Shown piece by piece: positions 31,088 through 40,789 of a stretch of 64,000 nucleotides of DNA. The notes under the pieces were generated by a model. The model was not told the origin of the DNA. It saw only the letters and a list, made by a program, of their open reading frames with translations, and did not search any database. The stretch comes from Virgibacillus ndiopensis (GTDB lineage Bacteria; Bacillota; Bacilli; Bacillales; Amphibacillaceae), in contig NZ_FZMZ01000004.1 of assembly GCF_900187325.1 (NCBI RefSeq), forward strand, positions 744,001 to 808,000, given 5' to 3'. The translations under genes and the position numbers were made by a program. How positions within the stretch are numbered: the first letter of the stretch is position 1; the number at the start of each line of letters is the position of its first letter.

Positions 31088-31525
31088 CTAATCATCACTT
31101 CTACTTTGCGTATTTTGTACCAGTTTTAGCACAAATGCAGTCGGTAGAACATAACCGATTAACGCCTCGATAAGCGCGATAAATCGTCCTATTCCAATTG
31201 GGGTTACATCGCCATAACCTATAGTTAAAAGCGTTACGCCACTAAAATAAAAAGAGTGAATAATGGAACCAAGTACACTAACTTCCCTTAATTCACCGTG
31301 CTCCACTAACATAATATGGTGAAACGACAATATAAAATAAATGAGCCCAAATCCAATAATGACTACACTATATAAGATAAGCAACGTATAAAAAATTTCA
31401 GCAGAAAATCGACTTTCTCTCATTTCAACCTGAAAATGTAGTTTTCCTCCGCGAATAAAACCAATTACACTTATGATAATCACAACACATATAGCTACAA
31501 GTATTATCCATGAAAAAATAGACAT
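31088..31525 (-). CDS. two-transmembrane potassium-channel-type protein
   Basis: A 145-residue membrane protein with transmembrane helices at about 3-24, 45-67 and 114-135 and a pore loop carrying the potassium selectivity filter TIGYGD (about residues 99-104). It has no cytoplasmic RCK/TrkA-N domain, so it is a bare pore module. Starts at ATG 31525. It lies between bcp and the divergent response-regulator gene, with 62 bases to bcp, so the two may be co-transcribed. Confidence 0.85.
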   Translation of the reverse strand: MSIFSWIILVAICVVIIISVIGFIRGGKLHFQVEMRESRFSAEIFYTLLILYSVVIIGFGLIYFILSFHHIMLVEHGELREVSVLGSIIHSFYFSGVTLLTIGYGDVTPIGIGRFIALIEALIGYVLPTAFVLKLVQNTQSRSDD

Positions 31526-31648
31526 GATATCCCTTCAATCTCTAATCCTTTCAATATGTATATGCTTGTACGATGGTAAGCTTGTCATTTATTTTTTAGC
31601 CTCATTATTATAGGATAGGATTATGATTAGTTAAGGAGCTGTTTTTTT

Positions 31649-32347
31649 ATGAAACAGATTTATTTAGTTGAGGACGATCCTAAAATCGCTGGTTTACTTA
31701 AGGATTATTTGGAAAGATACGAATACACCGTTACGATTGTAAATGCTTTTGACACTATTATTGATGAATTTAAACAGCTTAATCCGCACCTTGTTTTAAT
31801 GGATATTAATTTACCAAGATATGATGGATTTTATTGGTGCCGCCAAATTCGCAGCATTTCAAATTGCCCTATTATCTTCATCTCAGCTCGTGATTCTGGA
31901 ATGGATCAGGTGATGGCTATTGAAAATGGCGGTGATGATTATATTACTAAACCATTCAACTTCGATGTTGTTCAAGCAAAGATAAAGGGCATTATGCGTC
32001 GTATTTATGGCGAATATGCTGTAACGAAACAGGCTGACTTTATTGAAATAGATGGTTTCGTTTTATATTTAACTGCTATGGAAGTTAAGTATAAGGAAGA
32101 AGTGGCGGTGCTAACAAAGAATGAATTTGTTCTTTTAAAGGCATTCACTGATCAAATAAATCAAGTATTATCGAGAACCCATCTTCTTGAGTTGTTATGG
32201 GATGATGAGCATTTTGTGGATGATAACACATTATCCGTTAATATTACGAGATTGCGGAAAAAACTCGAAGATATTGGAATCGAAAACAGTATTCAAACTG
32301 TTCGCGGTGCTGGATATAAAATGGTTAATACATGGAGTGGTACGTGA
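31649..32347 (+). CDS. BceR-type response regulator
   Basis: OmpR-family response regulator of 232 residues. The receiver domain has the acidic pair EDD (9-10) and the phosphoacceptor D52 in VLMDINLP; the C-terminal winged helix ends in NTLSVNITRLRKKLEDIGIENSIQTVRGAGYKM. The order of regulator, kinase, ABC ATPase and large permease marks a Bce-type module that senses and resists cell-wall-active peptides such as bacitracin. Its stop overlaps the kinase start as TGATG. GGAG is upstream of ATG 31649. Confidence 0.92.
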   Translation: MKQIYLVEDDPKIAGLLKDYLERYEYTVTIVNAFDTIIDEFKQLNPHLVLMDINLPRYDGFYWCRQIRSISNCPIIFISARDSGMDQVMAIENGGDDYITKPFNFDVVQAKIKGIMRRIYGEYAVTKQADFIEIDGFVLYLTAMEVKYKEEVAVLTKNEFVLLKAFTDQINQVLSRTHLLELLWDDEHFVDDNTLSVNITRLRKKLEDIGIENSIQTVRGAGYKMVNTWSGT

Positions 32348-33363
32348 TGAAAAATTTTCTAAAGGACAGCCTTCCTTTTATCCTGTTTTTTTACTCACAA
32401 TGCATTCTGATCATCATAACTATTCAATTGGCGATCGCCAGTCAAGGAAATCCAATGAGCAAAGGAATGATATTTTATTTATTTCTCTTGCCTACCTGTT
32501 TTCTACTAGTATTTCTTGGATTTCGTTATTACAAATTTAAGGATTTCTATTCAACCTTTTATAACCAGTCCCAAGAAACTGATCATTCTTGGTTTCCAGA
32601 TGCTCCAAATCTTCTATTGGAAAATGTTAAAAATCAACATGACCTACAATATAATTATTTTCACGAACAAATCGAATTGCTTGAACAGCAAAAACAAATG
32701 GAATTTAACTTCATTCAGCAATGGGTCCATCAAATGAAAACTCCAGTATCGGTTATGTATCTAACCATGCAAAAAGAGAAAATGAATTTACCCGAGCATT
32801 TTATCCACAATATGCAAGAGGAAATCGAACGACTTCAACAGGGCTTGGACTTAGCACTATACCAATCACGTCTGCAAAAATTTGAACGAGACTTTCATGT
32901 ACAAAAAATTTCGCTTAAAAGTATGGTCAAGGAATCGATCAAAGAATTCAAATCAAGTTTTATCCGAAACAACGTATTTCCTGAGTTATCGGTTAATGAG
33001 AGCATCACTGTGGCTACAGATCCGAAATGGTTTCGATTTGTCCTAAATCAATTAATTTCCAATGCTATTAAGTATTCTACAGAAGGTTCAGGAAAAATAT
33101 ATTTTTATGCCAACATGGAAGGCAAACAATTACAATTCCATGTCCGTGACAATGGCCACGGAATCCCATCACAAGATCTCAAACGAGTTTTTGATCCATT
33201 TTTCACAGGATTAAATGGCCGAACGTTCCGAGAATCAACTGGAATGGGATTGTACTTATCAAAAGAAATCTGTAACGCACTTGGTCATGAAATCAGAATT
33301 TCTTCAGAGAAGGATAGCGGAACCACAGTGACGATTACATTTGTAAACACTATAAATAAATAA
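32347..33363 (+). CDS. BceS-type intramembrane-sensing histidine kinase
   Basis: Sensor kinase of 338 residues with two transmembrane helices (about 11-30 and 41-60) joined by a loop of roughly ten residues, so it has no real sensory domain outside. Kinases of this type are told of antibiotic flux by the partner BceB permease. The phosphoacceptor is H128 in QWVHQMKTPVSVM; N, G1 and G2 boxes are QLISNAIKYS, DNGHGI and STGMGLYL. The start ATG 32347 shares a base with the regulator stop (TGATG), implying coupling. A terminator follows. Confidence 0.92.
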   Translation: MKNFLKDSLPFILFFYSQCILIIITIQLAIASQGNPMSKGMIFYLFLLPTCFLLVFLGFRYYKFKDFYSTFYNQSQETDHSWFPDAPNLLLENVKNQHDLQYNYFHEQIELLEQQKQMEFNFIQQWVHQMKTPVSVMYLTMQKEKMNLPEHFIHNMQEEIERLQQGLDLALYQSRLQKFERDFHVQKISLKSMVKESIKEFKSSFIRNNVFPELSVNESITVATDPKWFRFVLNQLISNAIKYSTEGSGKIYFYANMEGKQLQFHVRDNGHGIPSQDLKRVFDPFFTGLNGRTFRESTGMGLYLSKEICNALGHEIRISSEKDSGTTVTITFVNTINK

Positions 33364-33374
33364 GCTTGTTTTAT

Positions 33375-33406
33375 AAACCTTACAAAGATGTAAGGTTTCT
33401 TTTTTC
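33375..33406 (+). terminator. terminator after the BceS-type kinase
   Basis: AAACCTTAC (33375-33383) pairs with GTAAGGTTT (33390-33398), followed by a T-rich tail. It separates the regulator-kinase transcript from the transporter operon. Confidence 0.85.
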
Positions 33407-33437
33407 GTTTGAAAGATAAGGCGATAGGTAAAATTGC

Positions 33438-33497
33438 TATAATAAGATAGACTTAAGGCAGAATAACATTAGAGACACGGTCCTAGGAGGAAATGCA
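33438..33497 (+). promoter_or_regulatory. promoter region of the BceAB-type transporter
   Basis: A perfect TATAAT -10 (33438-33443) has no recognisable -35 at the right distance, which fits a promoter that needs an activator such as the BceR-type regulator. TAGGAGG lies before ATG 33498. Confidence 0.5.
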
Positions 33498-34274
33498 ATG
33501 TCAGTTTTAGTAGCTGAAAATTTAACAAAAATATACGGGAGTAAGAACGGAATTCAACACAAAGCCTTACACCAATTTCAATTGACCGTTGAAAAGGGAG
33601 AATTCCTTGGAATAATGGGTCCATCAGGAAGTGGTAAAACAACGCTGCTTAACCTTCTATCCACAATAGATAACCCCACATCTGGAAAAGTTAAGATTAA
33701 TGATGAAACAATTACATCTTTGTCGAAAAATAAATTGGCAAAATTCCGTCGCAAGGAAATGGGATTTATTTTTCAAGATTATAATTTATTAGATACGCTA
33801 ACAATTGGTGAAAATATCTTACTTCCCTTAACACTTCAAGGGGAAAAAGTAAAAGTAATGGAGAAAAAGTTAGTTATAGTTACAAAGCAGCTCGGAATTG
33901 ATACGATCATTAACAAGCGTACGTATGAGGTCTCTGGTGGGCAAATGCAGCGTGCGGCAATTGCTCGTGCTATAATTCACGATCCAACGGTTATTTTTGC
34001 GGATGAACCAACAGGAAACTTAGATTCTAAAGCCTCTTTACAGGTTATGGAATCACTCGGCACCCTACAACAGACACATGAGACAACGACCGTTATGGTT
34101 ACACACGACCCATTTGCTGCCAGTTTTTGTGGCCGGGTTATTTTTATAAAAGATGGAAAGTTGTTTAATGAAATCCATCGTGGCGACAATCGTCAAAGCT
34201 TCTTTCAAGACATTTTAAATGTGCAATCACTATTGGGAGGAAATATGGATGACTTTCAAACAATTCGCATTTAA
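33498..34274 (+). CDS. BceA-type ABC transporter ATP-binding protein
   Basis: ABC ATPase of 258 residues from the MacB/BceA branch. Walker A GPSGSGKTT is at 41-49, the Q-loop FIFQDYN near 94, the signature VSGGQMQRAAIAR near 143, Walker B VIFADEPTGNLD near 165 and the H-loop VTHD near 199. It powers the BceB-type permease, whose gene overlaps its last 26 bases. Confidence 0.94.
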   Translation: MSVLVAENLTKIYGSKNGIQHKALHQFQLTVEKGEFLGIMGPSGSGKTTLLNLLSTIDNPTSGKVKINDETITSLSKNKLAKFRRKEMGFIFQDYNLLDTLTIGENILLPLTLQGEKVKVMEKKLVIVTKQLGIDTIINKRTYEVSGGQMQRAAIARAIIHDPTVIFADEPTGNLDSKASLQVMESLGTLQQTHETTTVMVTHDPFAASFCGRVIFIKDGKLFNEIHRGDNRQSFFQDILNVQSLLGGNMDDFQTIRI

Positions 34275-36165
34275 CAATGTTAAACGAAATACAAGGCAAT
34301 ATTTAAGTTATTTTCTAAGCTGTATGTTCGCAGTAACGGTCTTCTTTATGTATGCGGTCATCGTTTTTCATCCCGATATTCAAAATGCTGAATTTCGTGA
34401 CGTTGTCCAGCGCGGAATTCTCCTAACAGAAGCCATCATATATGGATTCTCTTTTTTATTTGTTTTGTTTTCTACTGGATCATTTATCAAATCACGTAAA
34501 AAACAATACGGATTATTGACTACACTTGGAATTAGTAAATCACAGCTCAATCGCATGCTTATTTTGGAAAATACGATTATCGGTATCACATCAATTGTTG
34601 CAGGGTTATTACTAGGTGCGTTATTAACAAAATTGTTTTTAATGATTTTCTCTCAGATTCTCGGACTGGATCAAATTTTACCTTTTTATTTATCGTTAAA
34701 AGCCATTGGGATAACTTCACTATTATTTTTTATTATGTTTGAAGTGAATTCGTTAGCGGTTGTCTGGACATTGCGAACGAACTCCATTATGGAAGTCTTC
34801 CGTGGAGCAAAAGGACCAAAAAAGACTCCGAAATTTTCATGGATACTTAGTTTATTAGCCATTGGTTTGATTGGAGCGGGGTATTACCTTGCTTATATTT
34901 CGACTGTGGTCACGATTTTCTTATACATGCTTCCAATTTTAATTTTAGTAATTCCAGGTACTTATTTTCTTTTTTCTCAATTTAGCATTGCTTTTATAGC
35001 CCTTTTAAAACGGAAGAAGCGATTTTATCTTCATAAACTAAATTTACTTACCATTTCTGACTTATCCCATAAATTAAAAGATAATGCCAGAATTTTGTTT
35101 ATTGTAACTATATTAAGTGCAGTGGCACTTACATCGTCTGGGGTGCTTTATGGATTATTCCAAGGTGTTGAAGCTGAAGCCAAGCGCTTTGTTCCACAAG
35201 ATGCAACACTTATAAGTAAAGGAAATAGCAAAATAGATAAACTAGAAAAAGAAATCAATTTTGTCGAATCTTCATTTAAAGAAAAGGATATAGCGTTCCA
35301 ATCAAATCTGATTCGAACAACACAAGCACAGATGCAGAGTGAAAATGAAAATTGGAATTTGGTATGGGCACAAATTTATTCGTATTCTGATTATAAAGCT
35401 ATCGCCAATCTCCATGGACGTAACGTTTCCTTTGAGATAGATGATGGCGAAATGGTCATTTCAAAACAGGAATTCGCCTTACCTGATGACAACAAACCAC
35501 CAAAGAAGCTTACGATTAAGTCTAAAAATGAATCTGCCACCCTTCATACAAAAGTTGCTAAATTAGAGCTTAATCAAAACATATATACTACATTTGATAT
35601 AGTTGTTTCCGATAGCATATTTAAGCAATTCGTCCAGTCTGCTGCTTCTAATGAAGTTTATTATAATTATGCGATGGAGATTCCTAAATGGAAAACTCAT
35701 GCAGATGACATTGAACAGATTTTTGCTAATGTAGACAGAGAGATAGCATATCCAGATTCACAGCCCGAATATTATCTTCGAATGAAGGAAGGACTGTCTT
35801 ATCTGTTCTTTTTTGGTATATTTATTAGTGTGCTATTCTTTTTAGCCGCTGGATCGATATTATATTTTCGAATGTACCAGGATATGGATAAGGATTTACA
35901 CCATTATCATTCCATATATCGGATAGGAATTACAGATAAGGAAATGAAAAAAATTGCTACGAGACAGCTTGGATTTTTATTCTTTATTCCATTTATTGTG
36001 GCTGTCGTTCATGCTAGCTTTGCCTTTAAAGCACTACAAAACATGATTGCTTCATCGGTGATATTACCTAGTGTGATGAGTGTATCAGTCTTTTTTGTTA
36101 TCCATCTTATGAACTTTATTTTCATTCGAAATGTGTATACAGCTAAATTAAAAAAGGTTATGTAG
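34249..36165 (+). CDS. BceB-type ABC transporter permease
   Basis: Large permease of 638 residues with ten predicted transmembrane helices. Four lie in the N-terminal part, then two pairs, then a soluble extracytoplasmic domain of about 200 residues (around 310-520) before the last three helices; that domain is the hallmark of BceB-type permeases and binds or senses the peptide or its lipid complex. I chose ATG 34249, eight bases after GGGAGG; the frame opens ten codons upstream without a site. It overlaps the ATPase gene by 26 bases. The permease forms a complex with the two-transmembrane kinase. Confidence 0.93.
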   Translation: MTFKQFAFNNVKRNTRQYLSYFLSCMFAVTVFFMYAVIVFHPDIQNAEFRDVVQRGILLTEAIIYGFSFLFVLFSTGSFIKSRKKQYGLLTTLGISKSQLNRMLILENTIIGITSIVAGLLLGALLTKLFLMIFSQILGLDQILPFYLSLKAIGITSLLFFIMFEVNSLAVVWTLRTNSIMEVFRGAKGPKKTPKFSWILSLLAIGLIGAGYYLAYISTVVTIFLYMLPILILVIPGTYFLFSQFSIAFIALLKRKKRFYLHKLNLLTISDLSHKLKDNARILFIVTILSAVALTSSGVLYGLFQGVEAEAKRFVPQDATLISKGNSKIDKLEKEINFVESSFKEKDIAFQSNLIRTTQAQMQSENENWNLVWAQIYSYSDYKAIANLHGRNVSFEIDDGEMVISKQEFALPDDNKPPKKLTIKSKNESATLHTKVAKLELNQNIYTTFDIVVSDSIFKQFVQSAASNEVYYNYAMEIPKWKTHADDIEQIFANVDREIAYPDSQPEYYLRMKEGLSYLFFFGIFISVLFFLAAGSILYFRMYQDMDKDLHHYHSIYRIGITDKEMKKIATRQLGFLFFIPFIVAVVHASFAFKALQNMIASSVILPSVMSVSVFFVIHLMNFIFIRNVYTAKLKKVM

Positions 36166-36206
36166 AATAAGCACAATTTTATTTACTTCAGGAGGCAACT
36201 TATAAT

Positions 36207-37502
36207 ATGGATTTCACAAAGTCTGAAAGGTTACATGGAGAAGCACTTGAACATATAGTTGGTGGGGTCAACTCCCCATCACGGGCGTATAAGGCTGTAG
36301 GAGGCGGTGCACCCGTCTATATGGAACATGGGAAAGGCGCCTACTTTTGGGATGTCGACGGGAACAAGTATATCGATTATTTGGCAGCATATGGTCCAAT
36401 TATTACAGGACATGCACATCCACATATTGCTGAGGCGATTTCCTATGCTGCAACAAATGGTACTTTATACGGAACACCGACAAGTTTAGAAAATAAATTT
36501 GCTAAAATGCTGAAATCAGCAATTCCTTCTCTTGAAAAAGTTCGTTTTGTTAATTCTGGAACAGAAGCTGTTATGACAACTGTTCGTGTGGCGCGTGCAT
36601 ATACTGGACGAACCAAAGTAATCAAATTTGCCGGTTGCTACCATGGTCATTTTGATGCAGTTTTAGTACAAGCTGGATCTGGACCTGCGACACTTGGTAC
36701 ACCTGATTCAGCAGGGATTCCAAAAGCGGTTGCAGAGGATGTCATTACGGTACCTTTCAACGACCTTAATGCATTTAATGAGGCAATGAATCACTGGGGT
36801 GATCAAATTGCTGCTGTTCTAGTCGAACCAATCGTTGGTAACTTTGGTATCGTTGAGCCACACGAAGGATTTTTACAAGCGGTAAATGATAGGACTCATA
36901 GCGCTGGGGCATTAGTCATTTATGATGAAGTAATTACAGCTTTTCGATTTACATATGGCAGTGCACAGCAGGTTTATGGCATTGAACCAGATATGACCGC
37001 AATGGGGAAAATCATTGGTGGCGGTCTACCGATCGGTGCTTACGGTGGACGTCAGGATATTATGGAACAAGTCGCACCACTTGGACCGGCATATCAAGCA
37101 GGGACTATGGCTGGAAATCCAGCATCTATGGCAGCAGGAATCGCTTGTTTAGAAGTGTTAAAGCAAGATGGGGTTTATGAAAAATTAGATCAATTAGGTG
37201 AACGATTAGAGGCAGGGATTTTAGATAAAGCTTCTAAGACAGGAATTCCGATTTCCGTAAATAGACTGTGTGGAGCATTAACTGTTTATTTTGGCGATGG
37301 CGAAATTACTAATTATGATCAAGCTGAAGCAAGTGACGGGGAAGCATTTGCTACGTTCTTTAAGCTAATGTTGAATCAAGGTATTAATTTGGCACCATCC
37401 AAATACGAAGCATGGTTTTTAACAACCGAGCATACTGAAGCAGACATTGATCAAACGATTGAAGCTATTGGTCATGCATTTGCTACAATGGCTGAAAAAT
37501 AA
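36207..37502 (+). CDS. gsaB: glutamate-1-semialdehyde 2,1-aminomutase
   Basis: PLP-dependent class III aminotransferase of 431 residues, which turns glutamate-1-semialdehyde into 5-aminolevulinate for haem and tetrapyrrole synthesis. Seen are [18 protein letters not shown], the PLP-site [11 protein letters not shown], the Schiff-base lysine in [16 protein letters not shown] (about residue 272) and [14 protein letters not shown]. It is named gsaB rather than hemL because of its place near bcp and perR, as in B. subtilis, and because no other haem genes are nearby. CAGGAGG lies upstream of ATG 36207. Confidence 0.93.
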   Translation: MDFTKSERLHGEALEHIVGGVNSPSRAYKAVGGGAPVYMEHGKGAYFWDVDGNKYIDYLAAYGPIITGHAHPHIAEAISYAATNGTLYGTPTSLENKFAKMLKSAIPSLEKVRFVNSGTEAVMTTVRVARAYTGRTKVIKFAGCYHGHFDAVLVQAGSGPATLGTPDSAGIPKAVAEDVITVPFNDLNAFNEAMNHWGDQIAAVLVEPIVGNFGIVEPHEGFLQAVNDRTHSAGALVIYDEVITAFRFTYGSAQQVYGIEPDMTAMGKIIGGGLPIGAYGGRQDIMEQVAPLGPAYQAGTMAGNPASMAAGIACLEVLKQDGVYEKLDQLGERLEAGILDKASKTGIPISVNRLCGALTVYFGDGEITNYDQAEASDGEAFATFFKLMLNQGINLAPSKYEAWFLTTEHTEADIDQTIEAIGHAFATMAEK

Positions 37503-37511
37503 ATTTATGCG

Positions 37512-37540
37512 AAGCACTCCTCCTTTTGGGGGTGCTTTTT
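37512..37540 (+). terminator. terminator of gsaB
   Basis: AAGCACTCC pairs with GGGGTGCTT, followed by eight T. Confidence 0.85.
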
Positions 37541-37584
37541 TTTTGGGGGGGAGCTCGAGATGATGTTTCTGCTCTCGAGATGAT

Positions 37585-37611
37585 AAAAACTCCCACTAAA
37601 GGGGAGTTTTT
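37585..37611. terminator. terminator of the ABC exporter gene
   Basis: AAAAACTCCC (37585-37594) pairs with GGGAGTTTTT (37602-37611); symmetric, so it can act on both strands. It sits eight bases past the exporter stop. Confidence 0.85.
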
Positions 37612-37618
37612 TAAAACA

Positions 37619-39385
37619 TTATGTGCCTATATGCTCTGGTTTATCCAAATTCTGTACTTGATACAAATCGTAGTAGCTACCTTGTTTCATCATCAGTTCT
37701 TCATGTGAACCAATTTCACTAATTTCGCCATTTTCAATAACAACAATGCGATCTGCATGCGTAATTGTCGCTAAACGGTGTGCGACGATAAATGTTGTAC
37801 GGTCAGATGCCAATTTTTCAACCGCTTCCTGTATGGTGTGCTCGCTTTCTAAATCAAGCGCTGATGTTGCTTCATCAAAAATAAGGATTGGTGGATTTTT
37901 CAAAAATACACGGGCTATTGCAATACGTTGCTTTTGCCCACCGGATAATTTAACTCCTCTTTCACCCACCAATGTATCATAGCCTTGTGGTAGTTCTTTA
38001 ATAAATCCATGTGCATTGGCGGCTTGTGCTGCAGCAATTACTTCTTCGTCCGTTGCCTCTGGGTTTCCCATTCGTATATTCATGGCGATGGACTCCGAAA
38101 ATAATGTATTATCCTGTAAGACCATACCAATGTTATCACGTAATGAGCGTACCTGAACATCCCGTATATCATCGCCATCAACTTTAATAGAACCACTAAT
38201 GACATCATAGAACCTTGGAATTAAACTAATCAGAGTCGATTTCCCTCCCCCGCTCATTCCTACAAAAGCAATTGTTTCTCCCTTTTTAACATGTAATGAT
38301 ACATCTTTTAAGACATCTGCTTCTTCCGTATCATATTTAAATGAAACATTCTCAATATCGACAGAGCCGTTAACTCGGTCTAATTTCTTCGCGTTTTTCT
38401 TATCGACAATATCATATTTTTCATTCAAAAATTCAAACACTCTGTCAATCGATGCAATAGATTGTGTTAATACTGTTGATGAATTCACTAAACGACGTAA
38501 CGGACTATAAACACGTTCCATATATCCGACAAAGGCAACCATCGTACCCATCGTTAAATTTCCGCTAATTACTTGATATCCGGCAAAGGCAATGACTAAT
38601 AAAGGCGCTAAATCTGTTATTGTATTCGTAACTGCAAACGTTTTTGCGTTCCAATCCGTATGTTCAATTGCACGATTTAAAAAGTTAACATTTCGTGTGT
38701 TAAATTGCTTTTGTTCATAATCTTCTAATGCAAAACTTCTTGTTACAGGCATCCCTTGAACTCGTTCATGCAAATGACCTTGTACTTCAGCTAATGACTG
38801 GGAACGATCACGCGTTAATCGACGTAATTTTGCATAAAAGTATTTTACGGAAAATCCGTATAATGGAAAGAGAATTATAGCAACAATTGTCAACCATACA
38901 TCCATCGTTAGCATAATAACAATCGCAATAAGGATTGTAATCATATCCAACCAAATATTCATTAACCCAGTTATAACAAATGTTTTCGTTTGTTCGACAT
39001 CATGTATTACCCGGGAAATAATTTCGCCGGTTTTTGTCTGAGAATAGAATCTCAAGCTAAGCCTCTGAATGTGATCAAATAGTCTATCACGTATGTCATA
39101 AAGGATTTTATTCCCTACCCATTGTGCTAAATATTGTCGAATATATTCAATTGGCGGACGTAATATAAGAAAAACAACAAAAGCTCCGCCCATGATCCAC
39201 AATAGTTCGCTGATTTTAGCTGACTGGGTCATATCTTCTGCACCAATGATATTATCAATAACATATTTTAAAATTAACGGTAATAATAATGGAATTGCAA
39301 ACTTTACAATTCCTATTAGCACAGTCCATAAAATTTTCCATTTATATGGTTTAACAAACTGCATGTATTGTTTAATACTACTCAT
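37619..39385 (-). CDS. ygaD: ABC exporter, fused permease and ATPase (YgaD-like)
   Basis: Half-transporter of 588 residues that would act as a homodimer, MsbA/Sav1866 type. Six transmembrane helices fill residues 15-315, and the C-terminal ATPase has Walker [10 protein letters not shown] (about 373), Q-loop VLQDNTLF, signature [13 protein letters not shown] (about 479), Walker [13 protein letters not shown] and H-loop VAHRL. B. subtilis YgaD sits in the same place between gsaB and ygaC. Exported compound unknown; lipids or drugs are usual for the family. Confidence 0.9.
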   Translation of the reverse strand: MSSIKQYMQFVKPYKWKILWTVLIGIVKFAIPLLLPLILKYVIDNIIGAEDMTQSAKISELLWIMGGAFVVFLILRPPIEYIRQYLAQWVGNKILYDIRDRLFDHIQRLSLRFYSQTKTGEIISRVIHDVEQTKTFVITGLMNIWLDMITILIAIVIMLTMDVWLTIVAIILFPLYGFSVKYFYAKLRRLTRDRSQSLAEVQGHLHERVQGMPVTRSFALEDYEQKQFNTRNVNFLNRAIEHTDWNAKTFAVTNTITDLAPLLVIAFAGYQVISGNLTMGTMVAFVGYMERVYSPLRRLVNSSTVLTQSIASIDRVFEFLNEKYDIVDKKNAKKLDRVNGSVDIENVSFKYDTEEADVLKDVSLHVKKGETIAFVGMSGGGKSTLISLIPRFYDVISGSIKVDGDDIRDVQVRSLRDNIGMVLQDNTLFSESIAMNIRMGNPEATDEEVIAAAQAANAHGFIKELPQGYDTLVGERGVKLSGGQKQRIAIARVFLKNPPILIFDEATSALDLESEHTIQEAVEKLASDRTTFIVAHRLATITHADRIVVIENGEISEIGSHEELMMKQGSYYDLYQVQNLDKPEHIGT

Positions 39386-39528
39386 AAACCTATCTACCTC
39401 ATTTAAGATGTGAATAGAAAAGCCTTGCTACATTATGTAACAAGGATAATAATCACGTTATTAATTTCAATCAGTATTTATAGAATAACCACTATTACGT
39501 ACTTATTACATTTTGTTTAGATAAAAAA

Positions 39529-40056
39529 CTACCGATATGTCAAATACCTCTCATACCACTGATCGACAAAGTCTGGAGCAAATGGCCCTTTTCGTTGTCG
39601 TACCCATCGTAACAAATACTCTATATTATTATGTAGAATACGATCCAATACATCTGGGTAATTCATTTTAAGTTTGTGTTCTTCATATTCATCTTCATCC
39701 AACAGATCATATGTCATGTCTGGATATACTTTTACATCTAAGTCATAATCAATATATTTTAACGCTTCATAATCATAGACAAACGGAGAACTTATATTAC
39801 AATAATAATAAATACCATCATCCCGCAACATACCAATTATATTAAACCAATATCGAGCGTGGAAAAAACTAATTGCAGGTTCTCGTGTAACCCATGTTCT
39901 CCCATCACTTTCTGTAACTAACGTTTTGTCATTAGCACTAATTACAATGGATTCTGTACCCTTCAAAACTAGGCTGTTATCCCATACTCGGTGCAAATGT
40001 CCATCATGTTTATAGCTGTGAATTTGAATTTTTGAACCTGTTTTAGGACCAGCCAT
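39529..40056 (-). CDS. ygaC: YgaC family nucleoside tri/diphosphate phosphatase (DUF402)
   Basis: A 175-residue protein of the DUF402/UPF0374 family; members hydrolyse nucleoside tri- and diphosphates. Conserved features are [44 protein letters not shown] and the acidic [11 protein letters not shown] motif that binds divalent metal, followed by [10 protein letters not shown]. The position next to the exporter and sspE matches B. subtilis ygaC. GGAAG precedes ATG 40056. Confidence 0.9.
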   Translation of the reverse strand: MAGPKTGSKIQIHSYKHDGHLHRVWDNSLVLKGTESIVISANDKTLVTESDGRTWVTREPAISFFHARYWFNIIGMLRDDGIYYYCNISSPFVYDYEALKYIDYDLDVKVYPDMTYDLLDEDEYEEHKLKMNYPDVLDRILHNNIEYLLRWVRQRKGPFAPDFVDQWYERYLTYR

Positions 40057-40176
40057 GCTATCTTCCTTTCACTTTATTTTAGTTTTATTTGCTACATTTT
40101 CTATATATTATTATAACTACAATAAAACTAAATATAAAGTATTACGTCATCAACAAGTACTAGATTCAATAAAAAT

Positions 40177-40212
40177 ACAAGAAGAGCTTCCTTGGCAGGA
40201 AACTCTTCTTGT
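40177..40212 (-). terminator. terminator of the sspE gene
   Basis: ACAAGAAGAG (40177-40186) pairs with CTCTTCTTGT (40203-40212), with an inner TCC/GGA pair; on the minus strand the tail is T-rich. Confidence 0.75.
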
Positions 40213-40233
40213 TGAAAATCGGGGTAGATTTTT

Positions 40234-40404
40234 TTATTTCTTATTTTGCTGAGATTTTTGATTTTGCTTTCTTACTTCTTGTGCGTTTGTTTCAGATGCA
40301 AATTCAGTACCAAATTGACCTTGGCCTTGAGCTGCTTGTTGGTTTTGCTGTTTTACATGCTGAACATTTGTACCAGAAGTTGTTTTGTTAGGTTTTTTAG
40401 CCAT
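40234..40404 (-). CDS. sspE: gamma-type small acid-soluble spore protein
   Basis: A 56-residue, Gln- and Asn-rich gamma-type SASP, an amino-acid store in spores that does not bind DNA. The diagnostic repeat QGQFGTEFASETNAQEVRKQNQ is present once, with a partial second QHVKQQNQQAAQ before it. Two adjacent ATGs (40407 and 40404) follow a perfect GGAGGTGAT; the second has the better spacing. Expression is expected in the forespore under sigma-G. This gene is direct evidence that the organism forms spores. Confidence 0.93.
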   Translation of the reverse strand: MAKKPNKTTSGTNVQHVKQQNQQAAQGQGQFGTEFASETNAQEVRKQNQKSQQNKK

Positions 40405-40576
40405 CATTATCACCTCCGCAATAATTAATTTCTCCATCTCAATAAAAGTTATCCAAAATATATTGAGTTAAAATTATCTTTTAATGGAATATAATGTAAA
40501 TAAGGAATAAAAAAAGTGAAATTACATAAATTATGAGGACAAGTACTCTGATATCAAAGAAGAGAGGTTTCTGATT

Positions 40577-40747
40577 ATGAATAAGGGCCGTGATTTTACT
40601 GAGTTAACAATGATGAGTAAAACTCAATGGAATGATAACGAGCTTGCATATTTTCAGCATGCATTATCACAGCTTTTACCATACGTTAATGCAGAAGGAC
40701 TTACAATATTACAGGAAATCAATGAAGAAATGAAAAATAGAAATTAG
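40577..40747 (+). CDS. small hypothetical protein
   Basis: A 56-residue acidic protein, MNKGRDFTELTMMSKTQWNDNELAYFQ..., preceded by AGAGAGG eight bases before ATG 40577. The second half looks helical (YFQHALSQLLPYVNAEGLTILQEINEEMKNR). B. subtilis has the small gene yfhS near mutY; whether this is its counterpart I cannot tell. It is convergent with mutY and shares a terminator with it. Confidence 0.6.
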   Translation: MNKGRDFTELTMMSKTQWNDNELAYFQHALSQLLPYVNAEGLTILQEINEEMKNRN

Positions 40748-40748
40748 A

Positions 40749-40781
40749 AAAGGCCCACACACTTAATATGTGATAAGCCTT
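40749..40781. terminator. terminator between the small gene and mutY
   Basis: AAAGGC and ACAC pair with GTG and GCCTT around a short loop (40749-40781); an interrupted stem with A-rich and T-poor sides, so moderate strength. Confidence 0.5.
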
Positions 40782-40789
40782 AAACTAGG

